From contig NZ_JANADK010000001.1 in NCBI RefSeq assembly GCF_024199795.1, forward strand, positions 3,906,001-3,970,000: a stretch of DNA of 64,000 nt, read 5' to 3'. Below, piece by piece: positions 43,092 to 52,113 of the stretch. The position numbers and the translations under genes are program-made. Below the pieces are notes generated by a model. That model saw nothing but the letters and a program-made list of their open reading frames with translations. It did not search any database and was not told the origin of the DNA. Every line of letters begins with the position of its first letter. Position 1 is the first letter of the stretch. Source of the DNA: Bradyrhizobium sp. CCGB01. Lineage in GTDB: Bacteria; Pseudomonadota; Alphaproteobacteria; Rhizobiales; Xanthobacteraceae.

Positions 43092-43877
43092 CTACTGGGC
43101 CACTAGGTCGGGGGCCGTTACGTGAATGCGATCGGCGTATCGGGCGGTGATCGGCTGGAAGGCTAGTGGCAATGGGCCATCGGTGAAGAAGTGATGGCAA
43201 TCGTCGAGATGTCCGCCGCGCACCGTCGCGTTGCGGCCGAATTTGGTAATGTCGGCCACAAGCAAGGCGGTTCGCGAATTGGCAACAATGGCTTGCCGCG
43301 CCTTAACCTCGTCAGAGTGAAAATCGAGCAGCGTGCCGTCTTGGTCAACACCGCCGACGCCGAAGATGCCGTAGTCGGCGCGAAAGCCCGAGAAGAAACG
43401 GACGGCGGCTTCGCCGACGATATCGCGGTCGAGCGGGCGAAGCGTGCCGCCTGCGATCGAGATTTCCACATCGGGGTTTTGCGCGAACGCCGCGGCCACA
43501 TTCAGATTGTTGGTGATGACACGCAAATCCTGGCGACGGGATAATGCCTGGGCAACGTATTCAGGCGTCGTGCCGAGGCCGATCATGATCGAGGCCCCGT
43601 CGGGGATGAATCTTGCGGTCGCATGCGCGATGCGACGTTTCGCATCGGCGTTCAGTCCCTGCCTGCTTCCATAAGCGAGATTCTGGTTCTGCACGGGCAG
43701 GCCGACGCCGCCGTGGATTCGCCGCAGCAGTCCCTGGTCGCACAGCGCATTCACGAGACGCCGAATGGTCTGCTGGGTCACGTCAAAGTGCTTCGCGAGG
43801 TGTTCGATCGAGGCGAACCCTTTCTCTCGCACTATCTCCAGAATGTGGGCCTGTCGTGCCGTGGGCGTTTTGAGCAT
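43092..43877 (-). CDS. DeoR/GlpR family transcriptional regulator
   Basis: A 261-residue repressor. The DeoR HTH (ARQAHILEIVREKGFASIEH, LAKHFDVTQQTIRRLVNALC, GLLRRIHGGV) is followed by the sugar-phosphate-sensing DeoRC domain with MIGLGTTPEYVAQAL, ITNNLNVA, and GVGGVDQDGTLLDFHSDEVK. It is divergent from the sugar importer at 44131. A GlpR-like palindrome lies 74 bp upstream of its start. Confidence 0.92.
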   Translation of the reverse strand: MLKTPTARQAHILEIVREKGFASIEHLAKHFDVTQQTIRRLVNALCDQGLLRRIHGGVGLPVQNQNLAYGSRQGLNADAKRRIAHATARFIPDGASIMIGLGTTPEYVAQALSRRQDLRVITNNLNVAAAFAQNPDVEISIAGGTLRPLDRDIVGEAAVRFFSGFRADYGIFGVGGVDQDGTLLDFHSDEVKARQAIVANSRTALLVADITKFGRNATVRGGHLDDCHHFFTDGPLPLAFQPITARYADRIHVTAPDLVAQ

Positions 43878-43950
43878 GGGCTCTCCGTGCCGACCAAAGT
43901 ATCATTTGAACGGCCGGGGTGCAATTTTCTGTTTCACATGACGTCACATT

Positions 43951-43966
43951 ATGTTCATATGAACAT
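43951..43966. promoter_or_regulatory. GlpR-like operator palindrome
   Basis: ATGTTCATATGAACAT is a perfect 16-bp palindrome in the divergent region between the DeoR-type regulator and the importer. The GlpR consensus has the arms ATGTTCG / CGAACAT, so this fits a DeoR-family operator well. A shorter palindrome TGACGTCA (43939-43946) lies next to it. Confidence 0.65.
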
Positions 43967-44130
43967 TATAATCGCTGCGCCGATGAAGGTTGCGTGGCCA
44001 TGGGAGGACGACGGATGGATCGGTCGGGATGCCGGGACCGACCTTGGGCCGCTCCGCGCGCACAAAACGCGCCGCGTTTGCGTGACGACTGCATTCCGCT
44101 GAAATCACCACCGCCGAAAGCGATGACATC

Positions 44131-45147
44131 ATGTCTGCTATCGCGCTGAGCCACGTCTCCAAGTTCTGGGGGACGATGCGAGCCGTCGACGATATAAGTC
44201 TGACGGCGGAGGAAGGCTCGCTGCTGGTGCTGCTCGGACCTTCTGGTTGCGGCAAATCCACCACGCTTCGATTGATCGCGGGTCTTGAAGAGCCCGATGG
44301 CGGTACGATCACGATCGGCGGTATGGATGTAACGCGCCTCTCCCCAGCGCAGCGGAAGATTTCCATGGTCTTCCAGTCCTATGCGCTGTTTCCGCATTTG
44401 AGCGTGGCCGAGAATATCGTGTTCGGTCTGCGCGTGCGGCGCGTATCGCGCGCCGAGCGGGACGAGCGGCTCCGTCGGGTGGCCGACATCGTTGGCCTTT
44501 CGCACCTCCTGGAACGCAAGCCCTCGCAACTGTCCGGCGGTCAGCGCCAGCGCGTGGCGCTCGGCCGCGCCATCATCGCGGAGGCGCGGGTCTGCCTCAT
44601 GGACGAGCCGCTTTCAAATCTGGACGCAAAGCTGCGGCACGAGATGCGCACCGAGATCCGCGCGTTGCAACAACGTCTCGGCATGACGATGGTTTACGTC
44701 ACCCATGACCAGACAGAAGCCATGACGATGGCCGACCGTGTCGTGCTGATGCGTGACGGGCGCATCGAGCAGAACGGCTCGCCGGAGGAGCTCTACAATC
44801 GTCCGGCCACGGCTTTCACGGCGCGGTTCATCGGGACACCACCGATGAATCTTCTGCGCCGGGGCGATCGCCTGATCGGCATCCGGCCGGAGCACATCCG
44901 CATCGTACAGGGTGGGGATCACGGTGCACGCGTCAAGGCCGTCGAGCATCTCGGTGCCGACAGCATCGTCCTGTGCGAGATCGATGGTCAGCCAATTTCG
45001 GTTCGATTGGATGGCTTTAGCAAGGTCCAGCCCGGCGAGGATATCAGGATCGCCTGGGATCCAGGTCACGAGCACCGGTTCGATCCTGGCTCGGAAACCC
45101 GGCTGGAAAACATCGTGCAAGAGGGCCTGCTGGCATCCAGCCAATAG
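44131..45147 (+). CDS. Sugar/glycerol-3-phosphate-type ABC transporter ATPase (UgpC/MalK-like)
   Basis: A 338-residue ATPase with a regulatory C-terminal OB domain. Motifs: LLGPSGCGKSTTLRLIAGLE, VFQSYALFPHLSVAENI, LSGGQRQRVALGRAI, VCLMDEPLSNLDAKLRHEMR and VYVTHDQTEAMTMADRVVLM. It is the only ATPase of this type in 43-64 kb, so it may also serve the two other importers. First gene of an operon divergent from the DeoR regulator. Confidence 0.93.
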   Translation: MSAIALSHVSKFWGTMRAVDDISLTAEEGSLLVLLGPSGCGKSTTLRLIAGLEEPDGGTITIGGMDVTRLSPAQRKISMVFQSYALFPHLSVAENIVFGLRVRRVSRAERDERLRRVADIVGLSHLLERKPSQLSGGQRQRVALGRAIIAEARVCLMDEPLSNLDAKLRHEMRTEIRALQQRLGMTMVYVTHDQTEAMTMADRVVLMRDGRIEQNGSPEELYNRPATAFTARFIGTPPMNLLRRGDRLIGIRPEHIRIVQGGDHGARVKAVEHLGADSIVLCEIDGQPISVRLDGFSKVQPGEDIRIAWDPGHEHRFDPGSETRLENIVQEGLLASSQ

Positions 45148-45186
45148 CCACGGCGGCTGCAGAGCATAACGAGGGAGACTGACAAG

Positions 45187-46461
45187 ATGTTTGCGCGACG
45201 AACAATGTTGATGGCGGCCACGTTTGCTGCGCTGTCCATGGGTGCCCGTCCGGCGGCCGCGGTGGATTTGACGATGTACTATCCGGTCGCGGTCGGAGGT
45301 CCCGTCACCAAGATCATCGACGACATTGTCTCCCGCTTCGAAAAGGAGAATGCGGACATCAAGGTCACGGCCGTCTACGCCGGCAATTACACGGACACGA
45401 TGACCAAGGCGATGACGGCCATGAAGGGCGGCCAGCCGCCGCAACTGTCGGTGCTGCTGTCCACCGACGTCTTCACGCTGATGGACGAGAACGCGATCGT
45501 GCCGATCGACGGCCTCGTCAGCGACAAGGCGTGGTTCAAGGAATTTTATCCGGCGTTCATGGCGAACGGGCAGATCGACGGCAAGACCTGGAGCATCCCG
45601 TTCCAGCGTTCCACCATCGTGCTGTACTGGAACAAGGACGCCTTCAAGGAGGCCGGTCTTGATCCCGAGAAGGCACCGGCGTCCTGGGACGAAATGGTGG
45701 AGATGTCGAAGAAGCTGATCAAGAAGGACGCCTCCGGCAACACCACGCGCTGGGGCGTCGAAATCCCCTCGACCGGCTATGGCTACTGGATGCTCCAGGC
45801 CCTCGCCATCGAAAACGGGCAGAAGATGATGAACGAGCCTGGCAACGAGGTCTATCTGACAGCGCCGAAGACGGTCGCGGCGCTCGACTATTGGGTCGAC
45901 CTGTCGCGCAAGCACAATGTCGCGCCTGCCGGCAGCATCGACTGGGCCACGCTGCGCACCGACTTCCTCGAAGGCAAGACGGCGATGATGTGGCACACCA
46001 CGGGTAACCTCACAGCCGTCAAGGACGCCGCAAAATTCCCGTTTGGCGTGGCCATGCTTCCGGCCAAGGAGCGTCGGGGCTCGCCGACCGGCGGCGGCAG
46101 CTTCTATATCTTCAAGAGCGCGTCGCCCGAGCAGCAGAAGGCTGCCGTCAAGTTCATCCAGTGGATGACGGCGCCTGAGCGTGCGGCGGAATGGAGCATG
46201 AAGACCGGTTATGTCGCCGTGTCGCCGGCTGCCTACAAGACCAAGGCGATGGAGGAGTACGCCAAGGGCTTCCCGCAGGCGACCGTCGCGCGCGATCAGC
46301 TCGAGCACGCAGTGCCCGAGCTCTCGGTGCACGAGAATGGCCGCATCTACAAGTTCGTGAACGATGCGATCCAAGCCGCGATCACCAGCTCGCAGAAGCC
46401 GCAGGAGGCGCTGGCTTCCGCGCAAGCACAGGCTGACCGCGTGCTGCGCACCTACAAGTAA
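45187..46461 (+). CDS. Sugar/G3P-type ABC transporter solute-binding protein (UgpB-like)
   Basis: A 424-residue binding protein (SBP_bac_1). The signal peptide ends near RPAAA (residue 25) and the mature protein begins VDLTMYYPVAVGGPVTKIID. Segments PFQRSTIVLYWNKDAFKEAG, SPTGGGSFYIF and AAEWSMKTGYVAVSPAAYKT resemble glycerol-3-phosphate-binding proteins. It is only distantly related to the UgpB-like protein at 49750. Confidence 0.92.
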   Translation: MFARRTMLMAATFAALSMGARPAAAVDLTMYYPVAVGGPVTKIIDDIVSRFEKENADIKVTAVYAGNYTDTMTKAMTAMKGGQPPQLSVLLSTDVFTLMDENAIVPIDGLVSDKAWFKEFYPAFMANGQIDGKTWSIPFQRSTIVLYWNKDAFKEAGLDPEKAPASWDEMVEMSKKLIKKDASGNTTRWGVEIPSTGYGYWMLQALAIENGQKMMNEPGNEVYLTAPKTVAALDYWVDLSRKHNVAPAGSIDWATLRTDFLEGKTAMMWHTTGNLTAVKDAAKFPFGVAMLPAKERRGSPTGGGSFYIFKSASPEQQKAAVKFIQWMTAPERAAEWSMKTGYVAVSPAAYKTKAMEEYAKGFPQATVARDQLEHAVPELSVHENGRIYKFVNDAIQAAITSSQKPQEALASAQAQADRVLRTYK

Positions 46462-46507
46462 GGGGAACGGCAGGATGGCGGCTTGCCGCCATCCCGCCGG
46501 CTCAGGG

Positions 46508-47428
46508 ATGTCAGAGATCGCCGCCACATCGAAGATCACTCCGCGCCGCGCTGGATCGCAGGCGTGGTGGAATGCGGTGAACGCCTGGCTGCTGCTGTTG
46601 CCGGCGGCGGTCCTGCTGGTCGGGTTCACCCATTATCCGATCCTGGCGACGATCCGGCGCTCGCTGTTCGTCACCAAGCGGAATGGCACGGAAGCTTTCG
46701 TCGGCCTCGACAACTATCAGGCCATGGTGGCCGATCCGATCTTCTGGAAGGCGCTGGTCAACAATTTCTGGTTCGCGCTTGGCACCATCCCGACCTCGAT
46801 TGCGCTCGCGCTTATCATGGCGATCTGGGTCAATCGCAACATGCGTGGCCGCGGCTTCCTGCGCCTGGCCTATTTCACGCCGACGGTGCTGCCGATGATC
46901 GCGGTCGCCAACATCTGGCTGTTCTTCTACACGCCGGATTACGGGTTGCTCGACCAATTGCGCAGCCTGTTCGGTCTCGGCGGCTGGAATTGGCTCGGCG
47001 ATCCTTCGACCGTGATGGGCTGCCTGGTCGTGATGGTGATCTGGAAGGAAGCCGGCTTCTTCATGATCTTCTATCTCGCAGCCCTTCAGCAGCTCTCGCC
47101 CGATCTCGACGAGGCTGCCTCGATCGAGGGCGCGAGCCGCTGGTATATATTCCGCCGCATCACGTTCCCGCTGCTGATGCCGACCACGCTGTTCGTGGCG
47201 ATCAACGCTGTCATCAACTCGTTCAAGCTGGTCGATCATCTCGTCATCATGACCAAGGGCGGCCCCAACAACGCCAGCACGCTGTTGCTCTACTACATCT
47301 ATGAGGTCGCCTTCACGTTCCAGGACGCGTCCTACGCTGCGACGCTGACCGTGGTGCTTCTGATCCTGCTGAGCGCGGTTGCGCTTGTAAAATTCGGCTA
47401 TCTCGATCGCAGGATCCACTATCAATGA
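46508..47428 (+). CDS. Sugar-type ABC transporter permease (UgpA/MalF-like)
   Basis: About 306 residues with six membrane helices, the first at AWLLLLPAAVLLVGFTHYPI, and the EAA loop LSPDLDEAASIEGASRWYIF. An ATG at 46475 with AAGGGGAACGGCAGG upstream is an alternative start, adding 11 residues. It overlaps the next permease by 4 bp. Confidence 0.9.
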   Translation: MSEIAATSKITPRRAGSQAWWNAVNAWLLLLPAAVLLVGFTHYPILATIRRSLFVTKRNGTEAFVGLDNYQAMVADPIFWKALVNNFWFALGTIPTSIALALIMAIWVNRNMRGRGFLRLAYFTPTVLPMIAVANIWLFFYTPDYGLLDQLRSLFGLGGWNWLGDPSTVMGCLVVMVIWKEAGFFMIFYLAALQQLSPDLDEAASIEGASRWYIFRRITFPLLMPTTLFVAINAVINSFKLVDHLVIMTKGGPNNASTLLLYYIYEVAFTFQDASYAATLTVVLLILLSAVALVKFGYLDRRIHYQ

Positions 47429-48234
47429 GAGGCCGGACGCATCCCGTAGAGGCGGTTGCAGCCTGGCTTCTGGCCTTGGTCTGGCTCGCGCCGCTGGCCT
47501 ATGCGTTCTGGAGCGCGCTGCATCCGGCCGCCTATGCGACGTCGTTCAGTCTGTCTGCGCCCTGGACGCTGGAGAATTTTGCACGGGCCTGGAAGCAGGC
47601 GCCATTTGCCCGCTACTACCTCAATACGATCATCCTGGTGACCCTGGTCCTGGTCGGGCAGCTCATCCTGTCGACGCTGGCGGCCTACGCTTTTGCGCGC
47701 TTCAGGTTCAGGGGCAGCGGCATCGCCTTCGCGCTCGTGCTGCTGCAATTGATGATCATGCCCGACGTGTTGATTGTCGAGAATTATCGGGCGATCGCCA
47801 AGCTCGGATTGCTGGACACCATCCCCGCGATCGCGCTGCCCTATCTTGCCAGCGCCTTCGGTATCTTCCTGCTGCGACAGACTTTTAAGAGCGTCCCGCA
47901 GGAGCTGGTTGAGGCCGCCCGCGTCGAAGGGGCGGGACCGCTTGGAATTCTGTGGCGGGTCTACGTCCCGCTGGCGCGTCCGACCTATGTGGCCTTTGGC
48001 CTCGTCTCGGTGAGCTACCACTGGAACAACTTTCTGTGGCCGCTGATCGTCACCAACTCGGTAGAGGCGCGACCACTCACCGTGGGGCTCGCGGTGTTCG
48101 GTGCACCTGAGACCGGCGTGGATTGGTCGGTCATCACGGCGGCAACGGTGATGACCATGGCGCCGCTCTTGATCGCGTTCCTGCTTTTCCAGCGACAGTT
48201 CGTCCAATCCTTCATGCGTGCAGGAATCCGTTGA
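47425..48234 (+). CDS. Sugar-type ABC transporter permease (UgpE/MalG-like)
   Basis: A 269-residue permease with six membrane helices and the EAA loop VPQELVEAARVEGAGPLGIL. Start ATGA overlaps the previous stop; its own stop overlaps the phosphodiesterase start by one base. It completes the channel of the first importer. Confidence 0.91.
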   Translation: MRGRTHPVEAVAAWLLALVWLAPLAYAFWSALHPAAYATSFSLSAPWTLENFARAWKQAPFARYYLNTIILVTLVLVGQLILSTLAAYAFARFRFRGSGIAFALVLLQLMIMPDVLIVENYRAIAKLGLLDTIPAIALPYLASAFGIFLLRQTFKSVPQELVEAARVEGAGPLGILWRVYVPLARPTYVAFGLVSVSYHWNNFLWPLIVTNSVEARPLTVGLAVFGAPETGVDWSVITAATVMTMAPLLIAFLLFQRQFVQSFMRAGIR

Positions 48235-49073
48235 TGCGACTTCTCACCTGGAACATTCAGTGCGGCAAGGGCTGCGACGGTGTGACCGATCTCGCAAGGA
48301 TCGTCGCCGTCGCAAGGGAAACCCTGGATGCGGACGTCTTCTGCTTCCAGGAGGTGAGCTCGAACTTCTCCAAGTACGACGGCGGCGGGGATCAGAGCGC
48401 AGAACTCGCGGCGCTGCTTCCGGGCTACACGCCGATATTCCGGCCGGCGATCGAAACCGTCGATCAAGCCGATCAGTTGCATCGTTTCGGCAACATGACC
48501 CTGTCGCGCCTGCCGGTCGTGCAGATCAACAATCACATCCTGCCGTGGCCGGGCGCGGGCAGCGTGCGCAGCATGCGGCGCAATGCGCTGGAGGTGACGG
48601 TCACGGCCGCCTTCGGCACTTTGCGCGTTGTCAACACCCATCTCGAATTTCATTCGGTCGCTCAACGCGAGGCGCAGATCATGCGCCTGCTGGACTTGCA
48701 GGAGGATGCTTCGACGAGCCCCAAGGCGCCTGCCGGGAAGCCCGACGAGCCCTACGAAAGCCAAACCGTCGCAGCCGCGAGCCTGATGTGCGGCGATTTC
48801 AATTTTGACGTCAGCGATCCCCAGCACGCGCTGATCGACCGGTCGGGCCGGCCGGGCCTCAACTATCGCGACGCCTGGACTGCCGGTCGGTCGGATCGAC
48901 CCCGCGCACCGACCTGCGGAATCTACGATCACGCACAATGGACCCACGGCCCCGATTGCCGCGACTTCATTTTCGCGACAGAGGATCTGGTGGGCCGCAT
49001 TGATCGCATCGAGGTCAACGGCAAGACCGATGCGTCCGATCATCAACCGGTCCTGATTGAGTTGGCTGACTAA
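48234..49073 (+). CDS. Endonuclease/exonuclease/phosphatase-fold phosphodiesterase
   Basis: A 279-residue EEP-family hydrolase. Motifs in order: LLTWNIQCGKG, VFCFQEV (metal-binding Glu), VVNTHLEFHS, MCGDFNFD and SDHQPVLIEL (catalytic Asp-His). The family cuts phosphodiester bonds in nucleic acids, inositol phosphates or sphingolipids. Because it is coupled to a UgpB-type importer, a small cytoplasmic phosphodiester is the likely substrate; that is inference. Confidence 0.87.
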   Translation: MRLLTWNIQCGKGCDGVTDLARIVAVARETLDADVFCFQEVSSNFSKYDGGGDQSAELAALLPGYTPIFRPAIETVDQADQLHRFGNMTLSRLPVVQINNHILPWPGAGSVRSMRRNALEVTVTAAFGTLRVVNTHLEFHSVAQREAQIMRLLDLQEDASTSPKAPAGKPDEPYESQTVAAASLMCGDFNFDVSDPQHALIDRSGRPGLNYRDAWTAGRSDRPRAPTCGIYDHAQWTHGPDCRDFIFATEDLVGRIDRIEVNGKTDASDHQPVLIELAD

Positions 49074-49074
49074 T

Positions 49075-49452
49075 ATGACGAAGGCTTCAAAACTGATCGC
49101 GGCGAAGAAGGGGCGGGTCCTGCTGGTCAGGCGACGGCGTGACAAGCTCTGGATGTTTCCTGGCGGCCGCAAGCAGGACGGGGAAAGCGAAAGGAAGTGC
49201 CTTCACCGTGAAATCCAGGAAGAACTGCCCAAGCTCAAGCTTGGGGCGGTAAAACTGTGGAAAGAGGTCAAGCGCAAGAACCGGAAAACCGGTCGAAGGA
49301 TGAGCGACGCGATCTTCGTTGCAAAGAAGGCTTCCGGTCCATTGAAGATCGGTGACAAGAAGGAGATCGACAAGGTCGCCTGGCGAAAGCCGCGAGGGAT
49401 CAGGCTTACGCCGACCTCGCGCTACATCCGGGATAAGCTGTTTCCAAAGTAG
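49075..49452 (+). CDS. NUDIX hydrolase
   Basis: A 125-residue protein with the Nudix box GGRKQDGESERKCLHREIQE then ELPKL, i.e. G-x5-E-x7-RExxEE. A basic stretch KEVKRKNRKTGRRMSD follows. The ATG at 49075 starts 1 bp after the phosphodiesterase stop; an earlier in-frame ATG at 49057 would overlap that gene. It hydrolyses a nucleoside diphosphate-linked compound, substrate unknown. Confidence 0.85.
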   Translation: MTKASKLIAAKKGRVLLVRRRRDKLWMFPGGRKQDGESERKCLHREIQEELPKLKLGAVKLWKEVKRKNRKTGRRMSDAIFVAKKASGPLKIGDKKEIDKVAWRKPRGIRLTPTSRYIRDKLFPK

Positions 49453-49670
49453 ATCATATGCGGTGCGGCGGAATCGCTTTTAGCGCCGGCCGTCGCTCTT
49501 CCGCGCAGTGCCCCGGGCCACGCCACGCGCCTCTTGATTGATACCCGGCCAACGACGCGCCTTATCGCAACCCAACCGGATGCCGCCATACGGCCGAGGG
49601 CGCATGCCTGTCGCCGCGACGTTACAGACCGTCGCGCTGGAACAAATCTGCCCCTTTCATCGTCGCGACA

Positions 49671-49696
49671 CATATGTCATTATAAGAATACAAATG
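49671..49696. promoter_or_regulatory. Candidate SorC-family operator, copy 1
   Basis: A 26-bp element starting CATATGTCATTATAAG and ending AATACAAATG. It has CATWTGT / ACAWATG arms and matches 22 of 26 bases at 58538-58563. It lies 54 bp before the UgpB-like gene and includes a TATAAG that could be a -10, so a repressor or activator here would control the operon. Confidence 0.6.
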
Positions 49697-49749
49697 ATCA
49701 ATGGCGCCGGGGCAGCCGGTTGACCGGGCTTTGACAGGGAGGACCATCC

Positions 49750-51069
49750 ATGAAGCGCGCAACATTCATGGCGGTTTTGTTCACGGTTTTGGCGTTGGCG
49801 CCTTCGGCGAAGGCTGCGCGTATAGAGGTGCAGTGGTGGCACGCGATGAGTGGCGTGCTGGGCGACCGGCTCAACGAGGTGGTCGATAAATTCAACAAGT
49901 CCCAGGACAAATACACCGTCGTGGCGGTTGCCAAGGGCAATTACGACGAGGTGACCAACGGCGTCATCGCCGCCTATCGCGCCAAGCGGCCGCCTGAAAT
50001 GGTGCAGATCGCCGAGCGCGGCTACATGACCATGCTGCTGTCGGAGGCGGTCGTGCCGGTGCAGGATCTCTTGGAGAAGCAGGGCTATAAGATCGATTTC
50101 GCCGATTTCATCAAGCCGGTGGCGAGCTTCTGGAGCTACAAGGGAAGGATGTCGGCGCTGCCGTTCAACTCCTCGACGCCGATCTTCTGGTACAACAAGG
50201 ATCATTTCCAGAAAGCGGGCTTCGACAAGCCTGCCGACACCTGGCAGGAGCTGGAGAAGCAGCTCTATGCCATCAAGGCCAAGGGAATCAGTGAATGCGG
50301 CACCGTGCTGCCCGGCGATTTCTACTGGAGCCTCCTGGAGAACTACAGCGCCATCAACAACCAGCCCTATGGCACGCTTGCCAACGGCTTCGACGGGCTC
50401 GGTACCGAGTTCGTCTACAACAGGACCAAGGTCGTCTCGCAGGTGGCTCGCTTAAAGAAGTGGCTCGACGATGGCATCATGCAGATTGCGGGGCAGGGGT
50501 TTAGCCCGGAACAGCTCTTCACCTCCGGCCGCTGCTCGACCTTCGTCAACTCGACCGCATCACACGGCAATATCGAGCGCAACGCCACCATCAACTGGAG
50601 CGCCACGTTCCTGCCGCATGAGAGCGACATTGATCGACCGCTCAACAGCACGATCGGCGGCGGCGCGATCTGGGTGCTGAAGGGGCACACGCCGGAGCGT
50701 TACGAAGCGGTGGCTGCGTTCCTCAACTTCGTTGCCCAGCCGGAGACCCAAGTATGGTGGCATGGCGCGACCGGCTATGTTCCAGCGACCAACCGCGCCT
50801 ACGAGCTGGCGCGCGAGCGTGGCTATTACAAGGACCATCCGACCCGTGAGATCGCCGTGCTGCAATTGTCGCGCGGAACGCCCAACGAGAACTCGCGCGG
50901 CTTCCGCTTCGGCAATTTCGTGCAGACCATGCTGGCGCAGCGCCAGGAGGTGGAGGCGGTCTTTTCAGGTCAGAAGCAGCCGCAGCAGGCGATGGATGAC
51001 GCGGTCAAGCGTGGCAACGAGATCCTCCGTCAGTTCGAGAAGCTCAATGCCGGGAAAAATCTCGAGTGA
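49750..51069 (+). CDS. ugpB: sn-Glycerol-3-phosphate-type solute-binding protein
   Basis: A 439-residue binding protein with a 22-residue signal peptide. The mature start IEVQWWHAMSGVLGDRLNEV and LPFNSSTPIFWYNKDHFQKA, KGNYDEVTNGVIAAYRA and ATGYVPATNRAYELARERGY follow the UgpB pattern closely. The family binds glycerol-3-phosphate and glycerophosphodiesters. The ATG has CAGGGAGGACCATCC in front. The operon includes a GDPD, which supports the ligand type. Confidence 0.88.
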   Translation: MKRATFMAVLFTVLALAPSAKAARIEVQWWHAMSGVLGDRLNEVVDKFNKSQDKYTVVAVAKGNYDEVTNGVIAAYRAKRPPEMVQIAERGYMTMLLSEAVVPVQDLLEKQGYKIDFADFIKPVASFWSYKGRMSALPFNSSTPIFWYNKDHFQKAGFDKPADTWQELEKQLYAIKAKGISECGTVLPGDFYWSLLENYSAINNQPYGTLANGFDGLGTEFVYNRTKVVSQVARLKKWLDDGIMQIAGQGFSPEQLFTSGRCSTFVNSTASHGNIERNATINWSATFLPHESDIDRPLNSTIGGGAIWVLKGHTPERYEAVAAFLNFVAQPETQVWWHGATGYVPATNRAYELARERGYYKDHPTREIAVLQLSRGTPNENSRGFRFGNFVQTMLAQRQEVEAVFSGQKQPQQAMDDAVKRGNEILRQFEKLNAGKNLE

Positions 51070-52112
51070 CTGCTGACGGCGTGCGTTCGTCTGCGACATG
51101 GCGTGACGTGGCTGTGGCTGCACAACCGCGTTCCGCCGCAGTGTCGGCCGAACCGACTTCGCACGGCGCCGGCCGGGCGTCGGCGTCGCGGAAGAAGAAA
51201 GCGCGGCCCGCGCAGGAGGCGGGGCTGAAGCGGGCGAATTTCGGCGAGGGGCCGGGCCTGCCGACCTTGCTGCTGCTGCCGCAATTTTTGATCCTGCTGT
51301 TCTTCTTCTTCATCCCTTCGCTGCGGGCATTGACTCAATCGGTGCTGCTGTCCGATCCCTTCGGCACCACGGTCCAGTTCGTCTGGCTCGACAATTTCAC
51401 GGAATTGTTCGCCAGCGGCGAATACCGCCAGTCGATGTGGGTGACGTTTCAGTTCACCGTCGGGCAGAACGCGCTGACGCTGCTGGTTGCGCTGGTGCTT
51501 GCCTTTGCCACCGACCACATCATCCGCGGCCGCTCGGTCTACCGCACCATCATTCTCCTGCCCTATGCGATTGCGCCGGCGATCGCCGGCATTCTCTGGG
51601 CCTTTCTGTTCAATCCGGCGGTCGGGCCGCTCGCTCAGATTCTGCATGGGCTCGGAATCGCCTGGGATCCGAACCTCAATCCAAACCACGCGCTGCTTCT
51701 GGTGACGCTGGCCGCCTCGTGGAAGCACATCTGCTACGATTACATCTTCCTGGTGGTGGGCTTACTCGCCGTGCCGGTCTCGCTGATGGAGGCTGCGGCC
51801 GTCGACGGTGCCGGCCCGATCCGGCGGTTTGTCTCGATCGGCCTGCCGATGCTCGGGCCGACCGTGTTCTTCCTCGCCGTGATGAACTTCATCTACGGCT
51901 TCTTCGAAACCTTTGCGATCATCGACGCCGTCACCAAGGGCGGTCCGGCCGGCGCCACCAACATCCTCGTCTACAAGGTCTATGTCGACGGCTTCGTCAA
52001 TCTCAACCTCGGCTCCTCCGCCGCGCAGTCGGTGCTGCTGATGAGCTTTGCGTTGCTCTGCACGCTGCTGCAGTTCCGCTATTTCGATCGCAAGGTCAAC
52101 TACGGGGTCTGA
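51066..52112 (+). CDS. ugpA: Glycerol-3-phosphate-type ABC transporter permease
   Basis: A 348-residue permease with a long, basic, disordered N-terminus (about 60 residues with SASRKKKARPAQ) before the usual six helices; UgpA proteins are commonly near 290 residues. The EAA loop is VPVSLMEAAAVDGAGPIRRF. It overlaps ugpB by 4 bp. The N-terminal extension is unusual; an internal start would remove it but no clear ribosome site is seen. Confidence 0.88.
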   Translation: MTADGVRSSATWRDVAVAAQPRSAAVSAEPTSHGAGRASASRKKKARPAQEAGLKRANFGEGPGLPTLLLLPQFLILLFFFFIPSLRALTQSVLLSDPFGTTVQFVWLDNFTELFASGEYRQSMWVTFQFTVGQNALTLLVALVLAFATDHIIRGRSVYRTIILLPYAIAPAIAGILWAFLFNPAVGPLAQILHGLGIAWDPNLNPNHALLLVTLAASWKHICYDYIFLVVGLLAVPVSLMEAAAVDGAGPIRRFVSIGLPMLGPTVFFLAVMNFIYGFFETFAIIDAVTKGGPAGATNILVYKVYVDGFVNLNLGSSAAQSVLLMSFALLCTLLQFRYFDRKVNYGV

Positions 52113-52113
52113 G

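Noticed and set aside
44614..46629. Very long open frame on the minus strand (over 670 codons), and similar ones at 53706-55613, 6591-7910 and 10210-11370
   Set aside because: These lie opposite clear, conserved genes in high-GC DNA, have low-complexity Arg/Asp/His-rich translations and no ribosome sites; they are codon-bias shadows.
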